Below the pieces are notes generated by a model. That model made no database searches. It was given only the letters and a program-made list of their open reading frames with translations, and had not been told where the DNA came from. 64,000 nucleotides of DNA from Gemmobacter sp964439015. Its GTDB lineage: Bacteria > Pseudomonadota > Alphaproteobacteria > Rhodobacterales > Rhodobacteraceae. Positions within the stretch are counted from its first letter, which is position 1; each line of letters opens with the position of its first letter. The DNA is taken from the NCBI GenBank assembly GCA_964439015.1, contig CAYTMV010000001.1, positions 87,836-151,835 of the forward strand, in the 5' to 3' direction. This document shows, piece by piece, positions 43,724-52,272 of the stretch. The translations under genes were made by a program, and so were the position numbers.

Positions 43724-45223
43724 ATGACTCATAATGAAATTCTGGCCCGCAACGGGCTGACGGGCGCAGATGTGACCCAAGGCACGCTGGTCGTGCATTC
43801 GCCCATCGACGGGGCAGAGGTTGCCCGCGTGCGTGAAACCCCGGTGGCCGAGATGCCGGCGGTGATCGCCCGCGCGCAGGCTGCCTTCAAGGCATGGCGC
43901 ACGGTCCCGGCCCCGCGCCGGGGCGAGCTGGTCCGCCTGCTGGGCGAAGAGCTGCGCGCGGCCAAGGCTGATCTGGGCGCGCTGGTGACGCTTGAGGCCG
44001 GCAAGATCACCTCGGAAGGTCTGGGCGAAGTGCAGGAGATGATCGACATCTGCGATTTCGCCGTGGGTCTGTCGCGCCAGCTTTACGGTCTGACCATCGC
44101 GTCAGAGCGCCCCGGCCACCGGATGATGGAAACCTGGCACCCGATGGGCCCCTGCGGCGTGATCTCGGCCTTCAACTTCCCCGTCGCGGTCTGGTCGTGG
44201 AACGCGGCGCTGGCGCTGGTCTGCGGCAATCCGGTGATCTGGAAGCCCTCGGAAAAGACCCCGCTGACCGCCATGGCCTCGATGAAGATCATGGAGCGCG
44301 CGCTGGCCCGCTTTGGCGATGCGCCCGAGGGGCTGGTGCAGCTGGTGATCGGCGGCCCGGACATCGGCGCGGCGCTGGTCGATTGCCCCGAGGTGCCGAT
44401 CATCTCGGCCACCGGCTCGACCCGCATGGGCGGCATCGTCGGCCCGAAGGTTGCGGCGCGCTGGGGCCGGCCGATCCTTGAACTGGGCGGCAACAACGCC
44501 ATGATCGTCGCCCCCTCGGCCGATCTGGACATGGCGGTCCGCGCCATCGTGTTCTCGGCCGTGGGCACCGCGGGTCAACGCTGCACCTCGCTGCGCCGCC
44601 TGATCGCCCACAACTCGATCCGCGCCGAACTGGTCGAGCGTCTGACCAAGGCCTATGCCAGCCTGCCGATCGGCGACCCGCGCGCCGCCACCACCCTGAT
44701 CGGCCCGCTGATCGACCACGCCTCGCGCGACCGGATGCAGGCCCAGTTGGAGCGTGCCCGCGCCGAGGGTGGCGTGGTTCATGGCGGCAAGGCGGTCGCA
44801 TCGGGCGTGCCGCAGGGCGGCGCCTATGTCGAGCCGGCGCTGGTCGAAATGCCGTCGCAAACCCAGACCGTGCGCGAGGAAACCTTCGCCCCGATCCTCT
44901 ATGTACTGGGCTATGACACGCTGGAGGAAGCGATCGATATGCAGAACGACGTGCCGCAGGGCCTGTCGTCGTGCATCTTCACGCTGAACATGCGCGAGGC
45001 CGAGACCTTCCTGTCGGCAGCCGGTTCGGATTGCGGCATCGCCAACGTCAATATCGGCCCCTCGGGCGCCGAGATCGGCGGGGCGTTTGGCGGCGAGAAG
45101 GAAACCGGCGGCGGGCGGGAAAGCGGCTCGGACGCGTGGAAGGGCTATATGCGCCGTCAGACCAACACCATCAACTATTCCGCCCAACTGCCGCTGGCGC
45201 AGGGCGTGAAGTTCGACTTCTGA
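43724..45223 (+). CDS. amaB: aldehyde dehydrogenase, alpha-aminoadipate-semialdehyde type
   Basis: A 499-residue ALDH7-like enzyme predicted to oxidise L-2-aminoadipate 6-semialdehyde to L-2-aminoadipate. It has a catalytic Cys in GTAGQRCTSLRRL, the ELGGNNAMIV Glu block and FAPILYVLGYDTLEEA. The AGQRCTSLRRL context and GGAFGGEKETGGGRESGSDAWK are typical of ALDH7/AmaB proteins. The start at 43724 follows GGAGG; an upstream ATG at 43709 lies inside the acyltransferase gene. Substrate assignment leans on the neighbours. Confidence 0.87.
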   Translation: MTHNEILARNGLTGADVTQGTLVVHSPIDGAEVARVRETPVAEMPAVIARAQAAFKAWRTVPAPRRGELVRLLGEELRAAKADLGALVTLEAGKITSEGLGEVQEMIDICDFAVGLSRQLYGLTIASERPGHRMMETWHPMGPCGVISAFNFPVAVWSWNAALALVCGNPVIWKPSEKTPLTAMASMKIMERALARFGDAPEGLVQLVIGGPDIGAALVDCPEVPIISATGSTRMGGIVGPKVAARWGRPILELGGNNAMIVAPSADLDMAVRAIVFSAVGTAGQRCTSLRRLIAHNSIRAELVERLTKAYASLPIGDPRAATTLIGPLIDHASRDRMQAQLERARAEGGVVHGGKAVASGVPQGGAYVEPALVEMPSQTQTVREETFAPILYVLGYDTLEEAIDMQNDVPQGLSSCIFTLNMREAETFLSAAGSDCGIANVNIGPSGAEIGGAFGGEKETGGGRESGSDAWKGYMRRQTNTINYSAQLPLAQGVKFDF

Positions 45224-45235
45224 TGCACCAGAACA

Positions 45236-45258
45236 GCGGGGGCCTTTGTCGCCCCCGC
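45236..45258. terminator. stem-loop between amaB and lysine dehydrogenase genes
   Basis: GCGGGGGC (45236-45243) pairs with GCCCCCGC (45251-45258) around a seven-base loop, 12 bp after the aldehyde dehydrogenase stop. No T-run follows. It may modulate expression of the last gene. Confidence 0.4.
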
Positions 45259-45277
45259 ATACCGGGAGGGAACCCCA

Positions 45278-46351
45278 ATGTCTTTCAACAAGATCGCCGT
45301 TCTCGGCCTTGGCAAGGTCGGCCATCTGGCCGCCGAACTGCTGCAGGAGGCCGGGCTTGAGGTGACGGGCATCGACGCCCGCGCCCTCACTCTGCCGATC
45401 CCGTCGAAACAGGTCGATCTCAGCGATCTGGCCGCGCTGAAGGCCGCGCTGACCGGGCAGGAGGCGGTGCTGTCCTGCCTGCCCTACCACCTGAACATCG
45501 GCGTCTCGACCATCGCGCATGAGTTGGGTCTGCACTACTTCGACCTGACCGAGGACGTGCCGACCACCCGGCACATCCGCCAACTGGCCGAAACCTCGCG
45601 CGGGATCATGGCGCCGCAATGCGGTCTGGCGCCGGGCTTTGTCGGTATCGTTGCCGCCGATCTGGCCAACCAGTTCGACAAGGTCCGCACCATCCGCATG
45701 CGGGTGGGCGCGCTGCCCCAGCACCCGACCGGCCTGTTGGGTTATGCCTTCAACTGGTCGCCCGAGGGCGTGGTGAACGAATATCTCAACGATTGCGAAG
45801 TGATCGAAGAGGGCGTCCACAAGAACGTCTCGGCGATGGAATGGCTGGAGACGATCTTTGTCGACGGCATCCAGCTTGAAGCCTTCACCACCTCTGGCGG
45901 TCTGGGCACGATGTGCGAGACCTATGCCGGCCGGGTCGAGAACCTCGACTACAAGACCATGCGCTATCCGGGCCATGTGAAGCTGATGAACTTCTTCTTC
46001 CACGAGCTTCTGATGCGCGAAAACCGTGCCGAGGCCGGCCGGATCCTGACCCATGCCAAACCGCCGGTCGAGGATGACGTGGTTTATGTTCACGTCTCGG
46101 CCGAGGGCTGGACGGATCAGGGTCTGAAACGCAAGGAGTTTGTCCGCGCCTATTACCCGGTCGAGATCAACGGCAAGTCGCGCACCGCGATTGCCTGGAC
46201 GACCTCGGCCTCGGTGGTCGGCGTGATCGAGATGGTTCGCGCAGGCACCCTGCCGCAGAAGGGCTTTCTCAAGCAGGAAGACATCCCGCTTGCGCCCTAT
46301 CTGGCAACCAAGACCGGCCATTACTACCAGATTGGCGCCCGCAAGCGCTGA
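45278..46351 (+). CDS. L-lysine 6-dehydrogenase / saccharopine dehydrogenase-family protein
   Basis: A 357-residue NAD(P)-dependent enzyme: Rossmann motif AVLGLGKVGHLAAELL at the N-terminus, YFDLTEDV and CGLAPGFVGIVAADL in the middle, and a C-terminal half with LEAFTTSGGLGTM and LDYKTMRYPGHVKLM. The C-terminal pattern (AFHTSGG and YKT-RY-GH) is close to L-lysine 6-dehydrogenase, which oxidises lysine straight to aminoadipate semialdehyde; a saccharopine dehydrogenase acting after a reductase elsewhere is the alternative. It is the last gene of the lysine cluster. Confidence 0.82.
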   Translation: MSFNKIAVLGLGKVGHLAAELLQEAGLEVTGIDARALTLPIPSKQVDLSDLAALKAALTGQEAVLSCLPYHLNIGVSTIAHELGLHYFDLTEDVPTTRHIRQLAETSRGIMAPQCGLAPGFVGIVAADLANQFDKVRTIRMRVGALPQHPTGLLGYAFNWSPEGVVNEYLNDCEVIEEGVHKNVSAMEWLETIFVDGIQLEAFTTSGGLGTMCETYAGRVENLDYKTMRYPGHVKLMNFFFHELLMRENRAEAGRILTHAKPPVEDDVVYVHVSAEGWTDQGLKRKEFVRAYYPVEINGKSRTAIAWTTSASVVGVIEMVRAGTLPQKGFLKQEDIPLAPYLATKTGHYYQIGARKR

Positions 46352-46354
46352 GGG

Positions 46355-46954
46355 TCACAACCGGCGCCGTGCCCTGAGTGCGGCGCCGATCGTGCCATCA
46401 TCCAGATAATCCAACTCGCCGCCCACCGGCACACCCTGCGCCAGCGTGCTGACCGCAACCCCCGTGGGGGCAAGCGCATCGGCAATGTAATGGGCGGTGG
46501 TCTGGCCTTCCACCGTGGCGTTCAACGCCAGAATGACCTCGAAAACCTGTTCATCGGTGACCCGCGTCACCAGTTGCGGCACGCGCAACTCATCCGGGCC
46601 CACCCCGTCCAGTGCCGACAGCGTGCCTCCCAGCACATGATAACGGCCGCGAAACAGCCCCGCGCGTTCCAGCGCCCAAAGGTCGGACAGATCTTCGACC
46701 ACACAAATCGTCCCGGTGGCGCGGCGTGGATCGGCGCAGATCGGGCACAGGTCGCCCGTGGCAATGTTGCCGCAGACCGGGCAGTCGCGGGCGTTCAACG
46801 CCACATTGGCCATCGCCTGTGCCAAGGGGGCCATCAGGCCGGCGCGCTTTTTCAAAAGCGCCAGCACCGCGCGCCGGGCCGAACGGGGGCCAAGCCCGGG
46901 CAGGCGGGCCATCAGCCCGATCAGGTCCTCGATCTCGCGCGGGGCGTCGGGCAT
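46355..46954 (-). CDS. recR: recombination protein RecR
   Basis: RecR works with RecF and RecO to load RecA at gaps. The 199-residue protein has the HhH region LPGLGPRSARRAVLALLKK, a four-Cys zinc finger (CPVCGNIATGDLCPIC) and the Toprim-type domain with CVVEDLSDLWALERAG and YHVLGGTLSALDGVGP. It overlaps the end of ebfC by one base and completes the common dnaX-ebfC-recR operon. Confidence 0.97.
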   Translation of the reverse strand: MPDAPREIEDLIGLMARLPGLGPRSARRAVLALLKKRAGLMAPLAQAMANVALNARDCPVCGNIATGDLCPICADPRRATGTICVVEDLSDLWALERAGLFRGRYHVLGGTLSALDGVGPDELRVPQLVTRVTDEQVFEVILALNATVEGQTTAHYIADALAPTGVAVSTLAQGVPVGGELDYLDDGTIGAALRARRRL

Positions 46955-47298
46955 CAGAACGGCAGTTTGAAATCGGGCGGCAGGCCCAGGCTTTCGCCCA
47001 GACGCGCCATTTCCTGCTGACCGCGCGCGGCAGCCTTGGCCTGCGCGTCCTTGATGGCAGCCACGATCAGATCCTCGACCACTTCCTTTTCCGAGGGCAC
47101 GAGGATCGCGGGGTCGATGTCCAATCCGGTCACCTCACCCTTGGCGGTGCAGCGCGCCTTGACCAGGCCTGCGCCCGCTTCGCCAATCACCACGGTGCGG
47201 CCCAGCGTTTCTTGCAGCTCGGCCATCTTGCCCTGCATTTCCTTGGCGGCGGCCATCATCTTGGCCATGTCGCCAAGGCCACCCAATCCCTTGAACAT
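46954..47298 (-). CDS. YbaB/EbfC nucleoid-associated protein
   Basis: A 114-residue dimeric DNA-binding protein: MFKGLGGLGDMAKMMAAAKE with the tail KMAELQETLGRTVVIGEAGAG and LVKARCTAKGEVTGLDIDP in the centre. It binds DNA broadly and is nearly always between dnaX and recR, as here. It starts three bases after the dnaX stop. Confidence 0.93.
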   Translation of the reverse strand: MFKGLGGLGDMAKMMAAAKEMQGKMAELQETLGRTVVIGEAGAGLVKARCTAKGEVTGLDIDPAILVPSEKEVVEDLIVAAIKDAQAKAAARGQQEMARLGESLGLPPDFKLPF

Positions 47299-47301
47299 CC
47301 G

Positions 47302-49056
47302 TCATTCCTCCTCGAAGGGGTCCCATTCATCCTCGACCTCGGGCAGCGCCTCGGCCTCGGCTGCGGCGGCAATCGCCTGTGCGGTGCGGACTTCGGCGAT
47401 CTCGGCCCCCGGAAAGGCGGCCAACACCGCCTGCACCGAAGGATCCTCCAGCGCCTCGGCCTTCAGACGCGCGGTCTCGGCGTCGCGCACCTCGGAAATC
47501 GTCGGCGCGCCGCCCGAGGAGACGACCGACACGCCCCAGCGCGCCCCTGTCCAGGACTGCAACCGTTGCGAAAGCGTGGCCGCCAGATCGCGCGGCGCGT
47601 CGGGCGTCGGCTGAAACTCGATCCGCCCGGGGGCATAGCGCGCCAGCCGCACATGGGCCTCGACCTCGAACAACAGCTTCATGTCGCGCTTTTCGCGGAT
47701 CAGGTCCAGCACATGGTCAAAGGTGGCATAGACCACCAGTTGACCTTCGGCCAGCGCCGGGGCGGCGGCAGTCATCACCGGTCCGCGGGCCGGTGCCATG
47801 GCCGGTGCCATGCGCGGGCTGTGCATCATGGGTCCGCCCGCGGGCGCGCCACCCGGCAGGCCACCCCCGCCACCCGGATGCACCGGCGGCGGGCCGGCCT
47901 GCAGCCGTTTCACCAAGGCGGCAGGGTCGGGCAGATCGGCCACATGGGTGATGCGGATCACCGCCATCTCGGCCGCCATCATCGCATTGGGGGCCACCGA
48001 GACCTCCTCGATCGCCTTCAGCAGCAATTGCCACATCCGCGTCAGCACCCGCATCGGCAGGCGCGCAGCCATGTCCAGCCCGCGCCGCCGCTCGTCCGGG
48101 GGGATCGTCGGGTCTTCGGCCGCCTCAGGCGTAATCTGCAGGACCGACACCCAATGCGTGATTTCGGCCAGATCGCGCAGCACCGCCAATGGGTCCGCAC
48201 CCTCGGCATATTGGTTGGCAAGCTCCGCCAGGGCCTCGGCCGCGGCACCCCGCAGCACCATCTCGAACAGATCCAGTGTGCGGCCACGGTCGGCCAGACC
48301 CAGCATCGCGCGCACCTGATCGGCGGTCGTCTCACCCGCGCCATGGGCAATGGCCTGATCGAGCAAGCTCATGGCATCGCGCACCGAACCCTCGGCGGCC
48401 CGCGTGATCAGCGCCAGCGCGTCAGGCGTCAGCTGCGCGCCCTCAAGCCCCGCGATCCGCGACAGATGCGCCATCATCACCTCAGGCTCGATCCGCTTGA
48501 GGTCGAACCGCTGGCAGCGCGACAGCACCGTGACCGGCACCTTGCGGATCTCGGTGGTGGCGAAGATGAACTTCACATGCGCGGGCGGCTCTTCCAGCGT
48601 CTTCAACAGCGCGTTGAAGGCGTTGTTGGACAGCATGTGAACTTCGTCGATGATGTAGATCTTGTACCGGGCCGAGGCCGCCCGATAGTGAACCGAGTCG
48701 ATGATCTCGCGGATGTCATTGACCCCGGTGCGCGAGGCCGCGTCCATCTCCATCACGTCGACATGACGCCCTTCGGCAATCGCCCGGCACTGATCGCAGA
48801 CCAGGCAGGGCTCGGTCGTGGGGCCGCCGGTGCCATCGGGACCCACGCAGTTCAGCCCTTTCGCGATGATGCGGGCGGTGGTGGTCTTGCCCACCCCACG
48901 CACCCCGGTCATGATGAAGGCATGGGCGATGCGGTCCGCCGCGAAGGCATTCTTCAGCGTGCGCACCATTGCATCCTGCCCGATCAGATCGGCGAAGGTT
49001 GCGGGGCGGTATTTGCGGGCCAGGACCTGATAGGCCTGATGCTCGGTCTCGGACAT
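47302..49056 (-). CDS. dnaX: DNA polymerase III tau/gamma subunit
   Basis: The 584-residue clamp-loader ATPase: N-terminal LARKYRPATFADLIGQDAMV, Walker A GVRGVGKTTTARI, a zinc site around CLVCDQCRAIAEG, Walker B-like IIDEVHMLS and the sensor VLSRCQRFDL. A Gly/Pro/Met-rich linker at about 400-440 leads to a tau-type C-terminus ending in acidic EVEDEWDPFEEE. I saw no clear A-rich slippery site in the linker, so only tau is proposed. First gene of dnaX-ebfC-recR. Confidence 0.96.
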   Translation of the reverse strand: MSETEHQAYQVLARKYRPATFADLIGQDAMVRTLKNAFAADRIAHAFIMTGVRGVGKTTTARIIAKGLNCVGPDGTGGPTTEPCLVCDQCRAIAEGRHVDVMEMDAASRTGVNDIREIIDSVHYRAASARYKIYIIDEVHMLSNNAFNALLKTLEEPPAHVKFIFATTEIRKVPVTVLSRCQRFDLKRIEPEVMMAHLSRIAGLEGAQLTPDALALITRAAEGSVRDAMSLLDQAIAHGAGETTADQVRAMLGLADRGRTLDLFEMVLRGAAAEALAELANQYAEGADPLAVLRDLAEITHWVSVLQITPEAAEDPTIPPDERRRGLDMAARLPMRVLTRMWQLLLKAIEEVSVAPNAMMAAEMAVIRITHVADLPDPAALVKRLQAGPPPVHPGGGGGLPGGAPAGGPMMHSPRMAPAMAPARGPVMTAAAPALAEGQLVVYATFDHVLDLIREKRDMKLLFEVEAHVRLARYAPGRIEFQPTPDAPRDLAATLSQRLQSWTGARWGVSVVSSGGAPTISEVRDAETARLKAEALEDPSVQAVLAAFPGAEIAEVRTAQAIAAAAEAEALPEVEDEWDPFEEE

Positions 49057-49190
49057 GCGGGTTCCCGGATTCTGCGGCCTTCAACCTAAGCTGCCGGCGC
49101 GTCTTCGTCCACCTCTGGCAGTGCAAATGCCGTGCCCCCTTGCCAAGCGCCGCCCGCGCGCGCAGCATGGAGGCAATGAAGGAGACCGCA

Positions 49191-49520
49191 ATGCTCGAGA
49201 TCAGCCCCGCCAAGGTTGCCCATGTCATTTTCCAGTCTCGCGAAGGCGATATGGGGGAAGACGAATTGCGGGCTTTCATTGCCGGGCTGAACGAGGATGA
49301 ACAGGCGCATCTGGTGGCGATCGCCTGGGTGGGCCGCGGTGCCTTTGAACCCGAGGATTACGCCGAGGCCGTCGCAACGGCTTTTGCCGAACGCCGCACC
49401 CCCACCGAAGATTACCTGATGGGCATGCCCCATCTTTCGGAAAACCTCGAGGCCGGGTTGGAAGCCTTGGGCATCGACGTTTCCGACATCGAAGAGGATT
49501 TCCTGGACGGCGACCACTGA
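49191..49520 (+). CDS. DUF3775 protein
   Basis: A 109-residue acidic protein with LEISPAKVAHVIFQSREGDM, LNEDEQAHLVAIAWVGRG and a C-terminal LMGMPHLSENLEAGLEALG, matching DUF3775, a small family common in Alphaproteobacteria with no known function. The start at 49191 has AAGGAG six bases ahead; ATG at 49176 is inside that ribosome site and less likely. Confidence 0.8.
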   Translation: MLEISPAKVAHVIFQSREGDMGEDELRAFIAGLNEDEQAHLVAIAWVGRGAFEPEDYAEAVATAFAERRTPTEDYLMGMPHLSENLEAGLEALGIDVSDIEEDFLDGDH

Positions 49521-49567
49521 CCGGCTTCGGACACGGATCAGAATGGCCTTTTCAATTCCGTCTTGCA

Positions 49568-49703
49568 CGAGGGGGCTCTGCCCCCAAGGCCTGCGGCCTT
49601 TCCCCCGGGATATTTCTCCCTGAATGATGAAACGTGTTCTCGTCATCATTCAGGCCCAAAAATCCCGGGGGGAGTCCCGCAGGGACGGGGGGCAGAGCCC
49701 CCC
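49568..49703. repeat. long inverted pair of GC-rich intergenic repeats
   Basis: Two copies of a composite element face each other. Each has a GGGGGC..GCCCCC hairpin (49571-49585 and 49687-49703), a second hairpin (AAGGCC/GGCCTT at 49586-49600; GTCCC/GGGAC-type near 49673-49685), CCCCCGGGAT and TGAATGATGA. The inner ends TGAATGATGA (49621-49630) and TCATCATTCA (49643-49652) are exact inverted repeats. The whole can fold as one long stem. It lies between a plus-strand stop (49520) and a minus-strand stop (49716), as a two-way terminator would, and resembles the shorter element at 11242. Confidence 0.75.
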
Positions 49704-49715
49704 ATTCGTTTTCGA

Positions 49716-50876
49716 TCAAATGCAGGCAGCGAACAACGCGCGAGTGTTCTCGCGGGTCATTTCCACCGGGTTGCCGCCGCAGGACGGATCTTCCAGGGCC
49801 ATTTCAGTCAGTTCATCGAGGCGCGCTGCCTCGACGCCCATCGCGGTCAGGTTGGCCGGGATGTTGAGTTTGGCGCGCAGATCCATGATCGCGGCGCGGA
49901 AGCCGTCAAACCCGCCCTTGATGCCCAGATAGGCGGCGGCGCGTTCGATCCGGTCCTCGATCGTGGCGCGGTTGAAGTCCAGCACCATCGGCATCACCAC
50001 GGCGTTGGTGGTGCCGTGATGGGTGCCATAGACCGCGCCAACGGGGTGGCTGAGGCTGTGGATCGCGCCCAGGCCCTTCTGGAAAGCCACGGCGCCCATG
50101 GCGGCCGCGCTCATCATATGCGCGCGGGCGTCGAGATTGCCGGGATTGTCATAGACTTCCACGAGGTTCTCGAACACCAGCCGCATTCCCTCCAGCGCGA
50201 TGCCTTGTGACATCGGGTGGTAGAAGGGGCTGCAATAGGCTTCGAGGCAGTGGGCCAGCGCATCCATGCCGGTGCCGGCAGTGATGAATTTCGGCATGCC
50301 CACGGTCAACGCCGGGTCGCAGATCGTGACCACGGGCATCAGCTTGGGGTGGAAGATGATCTTCTTCTTGTGGGTGGCTGAATTGGTCAGCACGCCGGCG
50401 CGCCCGACCTCGGACCCGGTGCCGGCGGTGGTCGGCACGGCGATGACCGGGGCGATCTTGTCGGCATCGGCGCGGGTATACCAGTCGCCGATATCCTCCA
50501 GATCCCAGACCGAGAGGTCGGCGCGCTGATGCGCCATCAGCGCGATCATCTTGCCCAGATCCAGCGCAGAGCCGCCACCGAAGCAGATCACGCCATCATG
50601 GTCGCCGGCTTTGAACACGGCGATGCCATCGGCCATGTTCTTCTCGTTGGGGTTGGGGTCCACTTCGGAGAACATCACCGGGGACAGACCGGCCTTCTCC
50701 AGCACCGCCATAGCCTCGGCGGCGATCGGCAGGCCTGCCAGCGCCTTGTCGGTGACAAACAGCGGTTTGCGGATGCCGGCAGCAGTGCAATGCTCGGCCA
50801 GTTCGTTGATCCGCCCCACGCCGAACTTGATGGCGGTGGGGTAGGTCCAGTTGCGGTTGGGGACGTTGTGACCCAT
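49716..50876 (-). CDS. iron-containing (group III) alcohol dehydrogenase
   Basis: A 386-residue NAD-linked alcohol dehydrogenase: NAD site GGGSALDLGK, TTAGTGSEV, and metal-ligand regions DALAHCLEAYCSPFYHP and HSLSHPVGAVYGTHHGT (Asp and three His). It should oxidise or reduce a primary alcohol. One base separates it from the aldehyde dehydrogenase, and a glutamine-synthetase-like ligase lies beyond, so the likely substrate is a hydroxyl on a gamma-glutamyl amine such as gamma-glutamylethanolamide. That substrate is inferred from context only. Confidence 0.88.
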   Translation of the reverse strand: MGHNVPNRNWTYPTAIKFGVGRINELAEHCTAAGIRKPLFVTDKALAGLPIAAEAMAVLEKAGLSPVMFSEVDPNPNEKNMADGIAVFKAGDHDGVICFGGGSALDLGKMIALMAHQRADLSVWDLEDIGDWYTRADADKIAPVIAVPTTAGTGSEVGRAGVLTNSATHKKKIIFHPKLMPVVTICDPALTVGMPKFITAGTGMDALAHCLEAYCSPFYHPMSQGIALEGMRLVFENLVEVYDNPGNLDARAHMMSAAAMGAVAFQKGLGAIHSLSHPVGAVYGTHHGTTNAVVMPMVLDFNRATIEDRIERAAAYLGIKGGFDGFRAAIMDLRAKLNIPANLTAMGVEAARLDELTEMALEDPSCGGNPVEMTRENTRALFAACI

Positions 50877-50877
50877 G

Positions 50878-52257
50878 TCAGACCTTCTTGAGATGATAGG
50901 ATTTCGGGCGCGTGACGGCGTGCAGACCCAGATAGGACAACGAGCCGCCGCGCCCGGTATCCTTGCAGCCGGTCCAGCACAGCGCCGGGTCCAGATAGTC
51001 GGCGCGGTTCATGAACACGGTGCCGGTCTCGATCCGCGCGCCGATGGCGGCAGCAGTATCGTAATCCTGGGTCCAGATCGAGGCGGTCAGCCCGTAGGGG
51101 CTGTCGTTCATCAGGGCGATCGCCTCATCGTCGTCCTTGACCTTCATGATGCCGACCACCGGGCCAAAGCTTTCCTCGGTCATCACCCGCATCGAGTGAT
51201 CGACATTCACCAGCACCTGCGGAGCCAGATAGGCGCCGCCGTCATCGGCCGGGAACAGCGCCGGGTCGATCAGGGGCCTGGCGCCGGCCGCCACGGCCTC
51301 GGCGATCTGGTCGCGGACCACCTTTGCAAAGCGTTTGTTGGCCATTGGCCCCAGCGTGCTTTCCGGGTCGAACGGGTTGCCCAGACTCAGACCCTTGACC
51401 CAAGCCACCGCCTTTTCGACGAAAGCGTCATAGAGGCTTTCGTGGACATAGATCCGTTCGATCCCGCAGCAGCATTGGCCGGCGTTATACATCGCGCCGT
51501 CCATCAGCGTATCGACGGCGGCATCCAGATTGGCGTCGGCGCGGACATATCCGGGGTCCTTGCCGCCCAACTCCAGCCCCATGCCGGTGAAAGTGCCGGC
51601 GGCGGCGCGCTCCATCGCCTGACCGCCCGCGACCGAGCCGGTGAAGTTAACGAAGTTGAAGGCGCGCGCCTTGATCAGCGCCTCGGTAGTGGCGTGGTCC
51701 AGCACGACGTTCTGGAACACGTCTTCGGGGATGCCCGCGGCGTGGAAGGCCTCGGCCAGACGTTCACCGACCAGCAGGGTCTGGCTGGCATGTTTCAGGA
51801 TCACGCTGTTGCCGGCAATCAGCGCCGGGACCAGCGTGTTGATGGTGGTCAGATAGGGGTAGTTCCACGGTGCCACGATGAAGACCACGCCCACCGGCTC
51901 GCGCGTGAGGTAGCGGCGGAAGGCATTGGAGTCTTCGATCACCTTGGGGGCCAGCGTTTCAGCGGCGATTTCGGCCATATAATCGGTGCGGGCGTTCACG
52001 CCGCCGAACTCGCCGCCAAAGCGGGTGGGGCGGCCCATCTGCCAGGCCAGCTCTTCGACGACGCGGTCCTTCATCTCGTTCAGCTTCTGCACCCCGGCCT
52101 TGACCAGCGCGATGCGCTCGTCCAGCGGGCGGGCGGCCCAGCCTTTCTGTGCGGCGCGGGCGCGGGCGGCGGCGGCGGTCGCCTCTTCTGGCGTCAGCGG
52201 CATGCGTTCGGCATAGACCGAGCCGTCCACCGGCGAAATCAGTTGAATGGGTTTCAT
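50878..52257 (-). CDS. aldehyde dehydrogenase family protein
   Basis: A 459-residue NAD(P)-dependent ALDH: NWxxP-type APWNYPYLTTINTLVPAL, GxTxxG region NFTGSVAGGQ, Glu block LELGGKDPGYV and the catalytic Cys in NAGQCCCGIERIYV, with EESFGPVVG near the end. Its neighbours (ligase before, alcohol dehydrogenase after) suggest it oxidises the aldehyde made from a glutamylated amine or amino alcohol. It is 15 bases from the ligase gene and one base from the alcohol dehydrogenase gene. Confidence 0.9.
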   Translation of the reverse strand: MKPIQLISPVDGSVYAERMPLTPEEATAAAARARAAQKGWAARPLDERIALVKAGVQKLNEMKDRVVEELAWQMGRPTRFGGEFGGVNARTDYMAEIAAETLAPKVIEDSNAFRRYLTREPVGVVFIVAPWNYPYLTTINTLVPALIAGNSVILKHASQTLLVGERLAEAFHAAGIPEDVFQNVVLDHATTEALIKARAFNFVNFTGSVAGGQAMERAAAGTFTGMGLELGGKDPGYVRADANLDAAVDTLMDGAMYNAGQCCCGIERIYVHESLYDAFVEKAVAWVKGLSLGNPFDPESTLGPMANKRFAKVVRDQIAEAVAAGARPLIDPALFPADDGGAYLAPQVLVNVDHSMRVMTEESFGPVVGIMKVKDDDEAIALMNDSPYGLTASIWTQDYDTAAAIGARIETGTVFMNRADYLDPALCWTGCKDTGRGGSLSYLGLHAVTRPKSYHLKKV

Positions 52258-52272
52258 ACCTTACCTCTTGCC

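Noticed and set aside
44102..46321. 739-codon minus-strand frame opposite amaB and the lysine dehydrogenase gene
   Set aside because: Antisense shadow spanning two real genes; composition typical of GC-rich antisense frames.
47302..48200. programmed frameshift making gamma from dnaX
   Set aside because: No A-rich slippery run was seen in the linker region; tau alone is proposed.
46612..49089. 825-codon plus-strand frame opposite dnaX
   Set aside because: Opposite strand of dnaX, ebfC and recR, which are unmistakable.
49057..49190. 4.5S/SRP RNA gene near dnaX
   Set aside because: The expected GGAAGCAGC-type SRP loop sequence is not present on either strand here.
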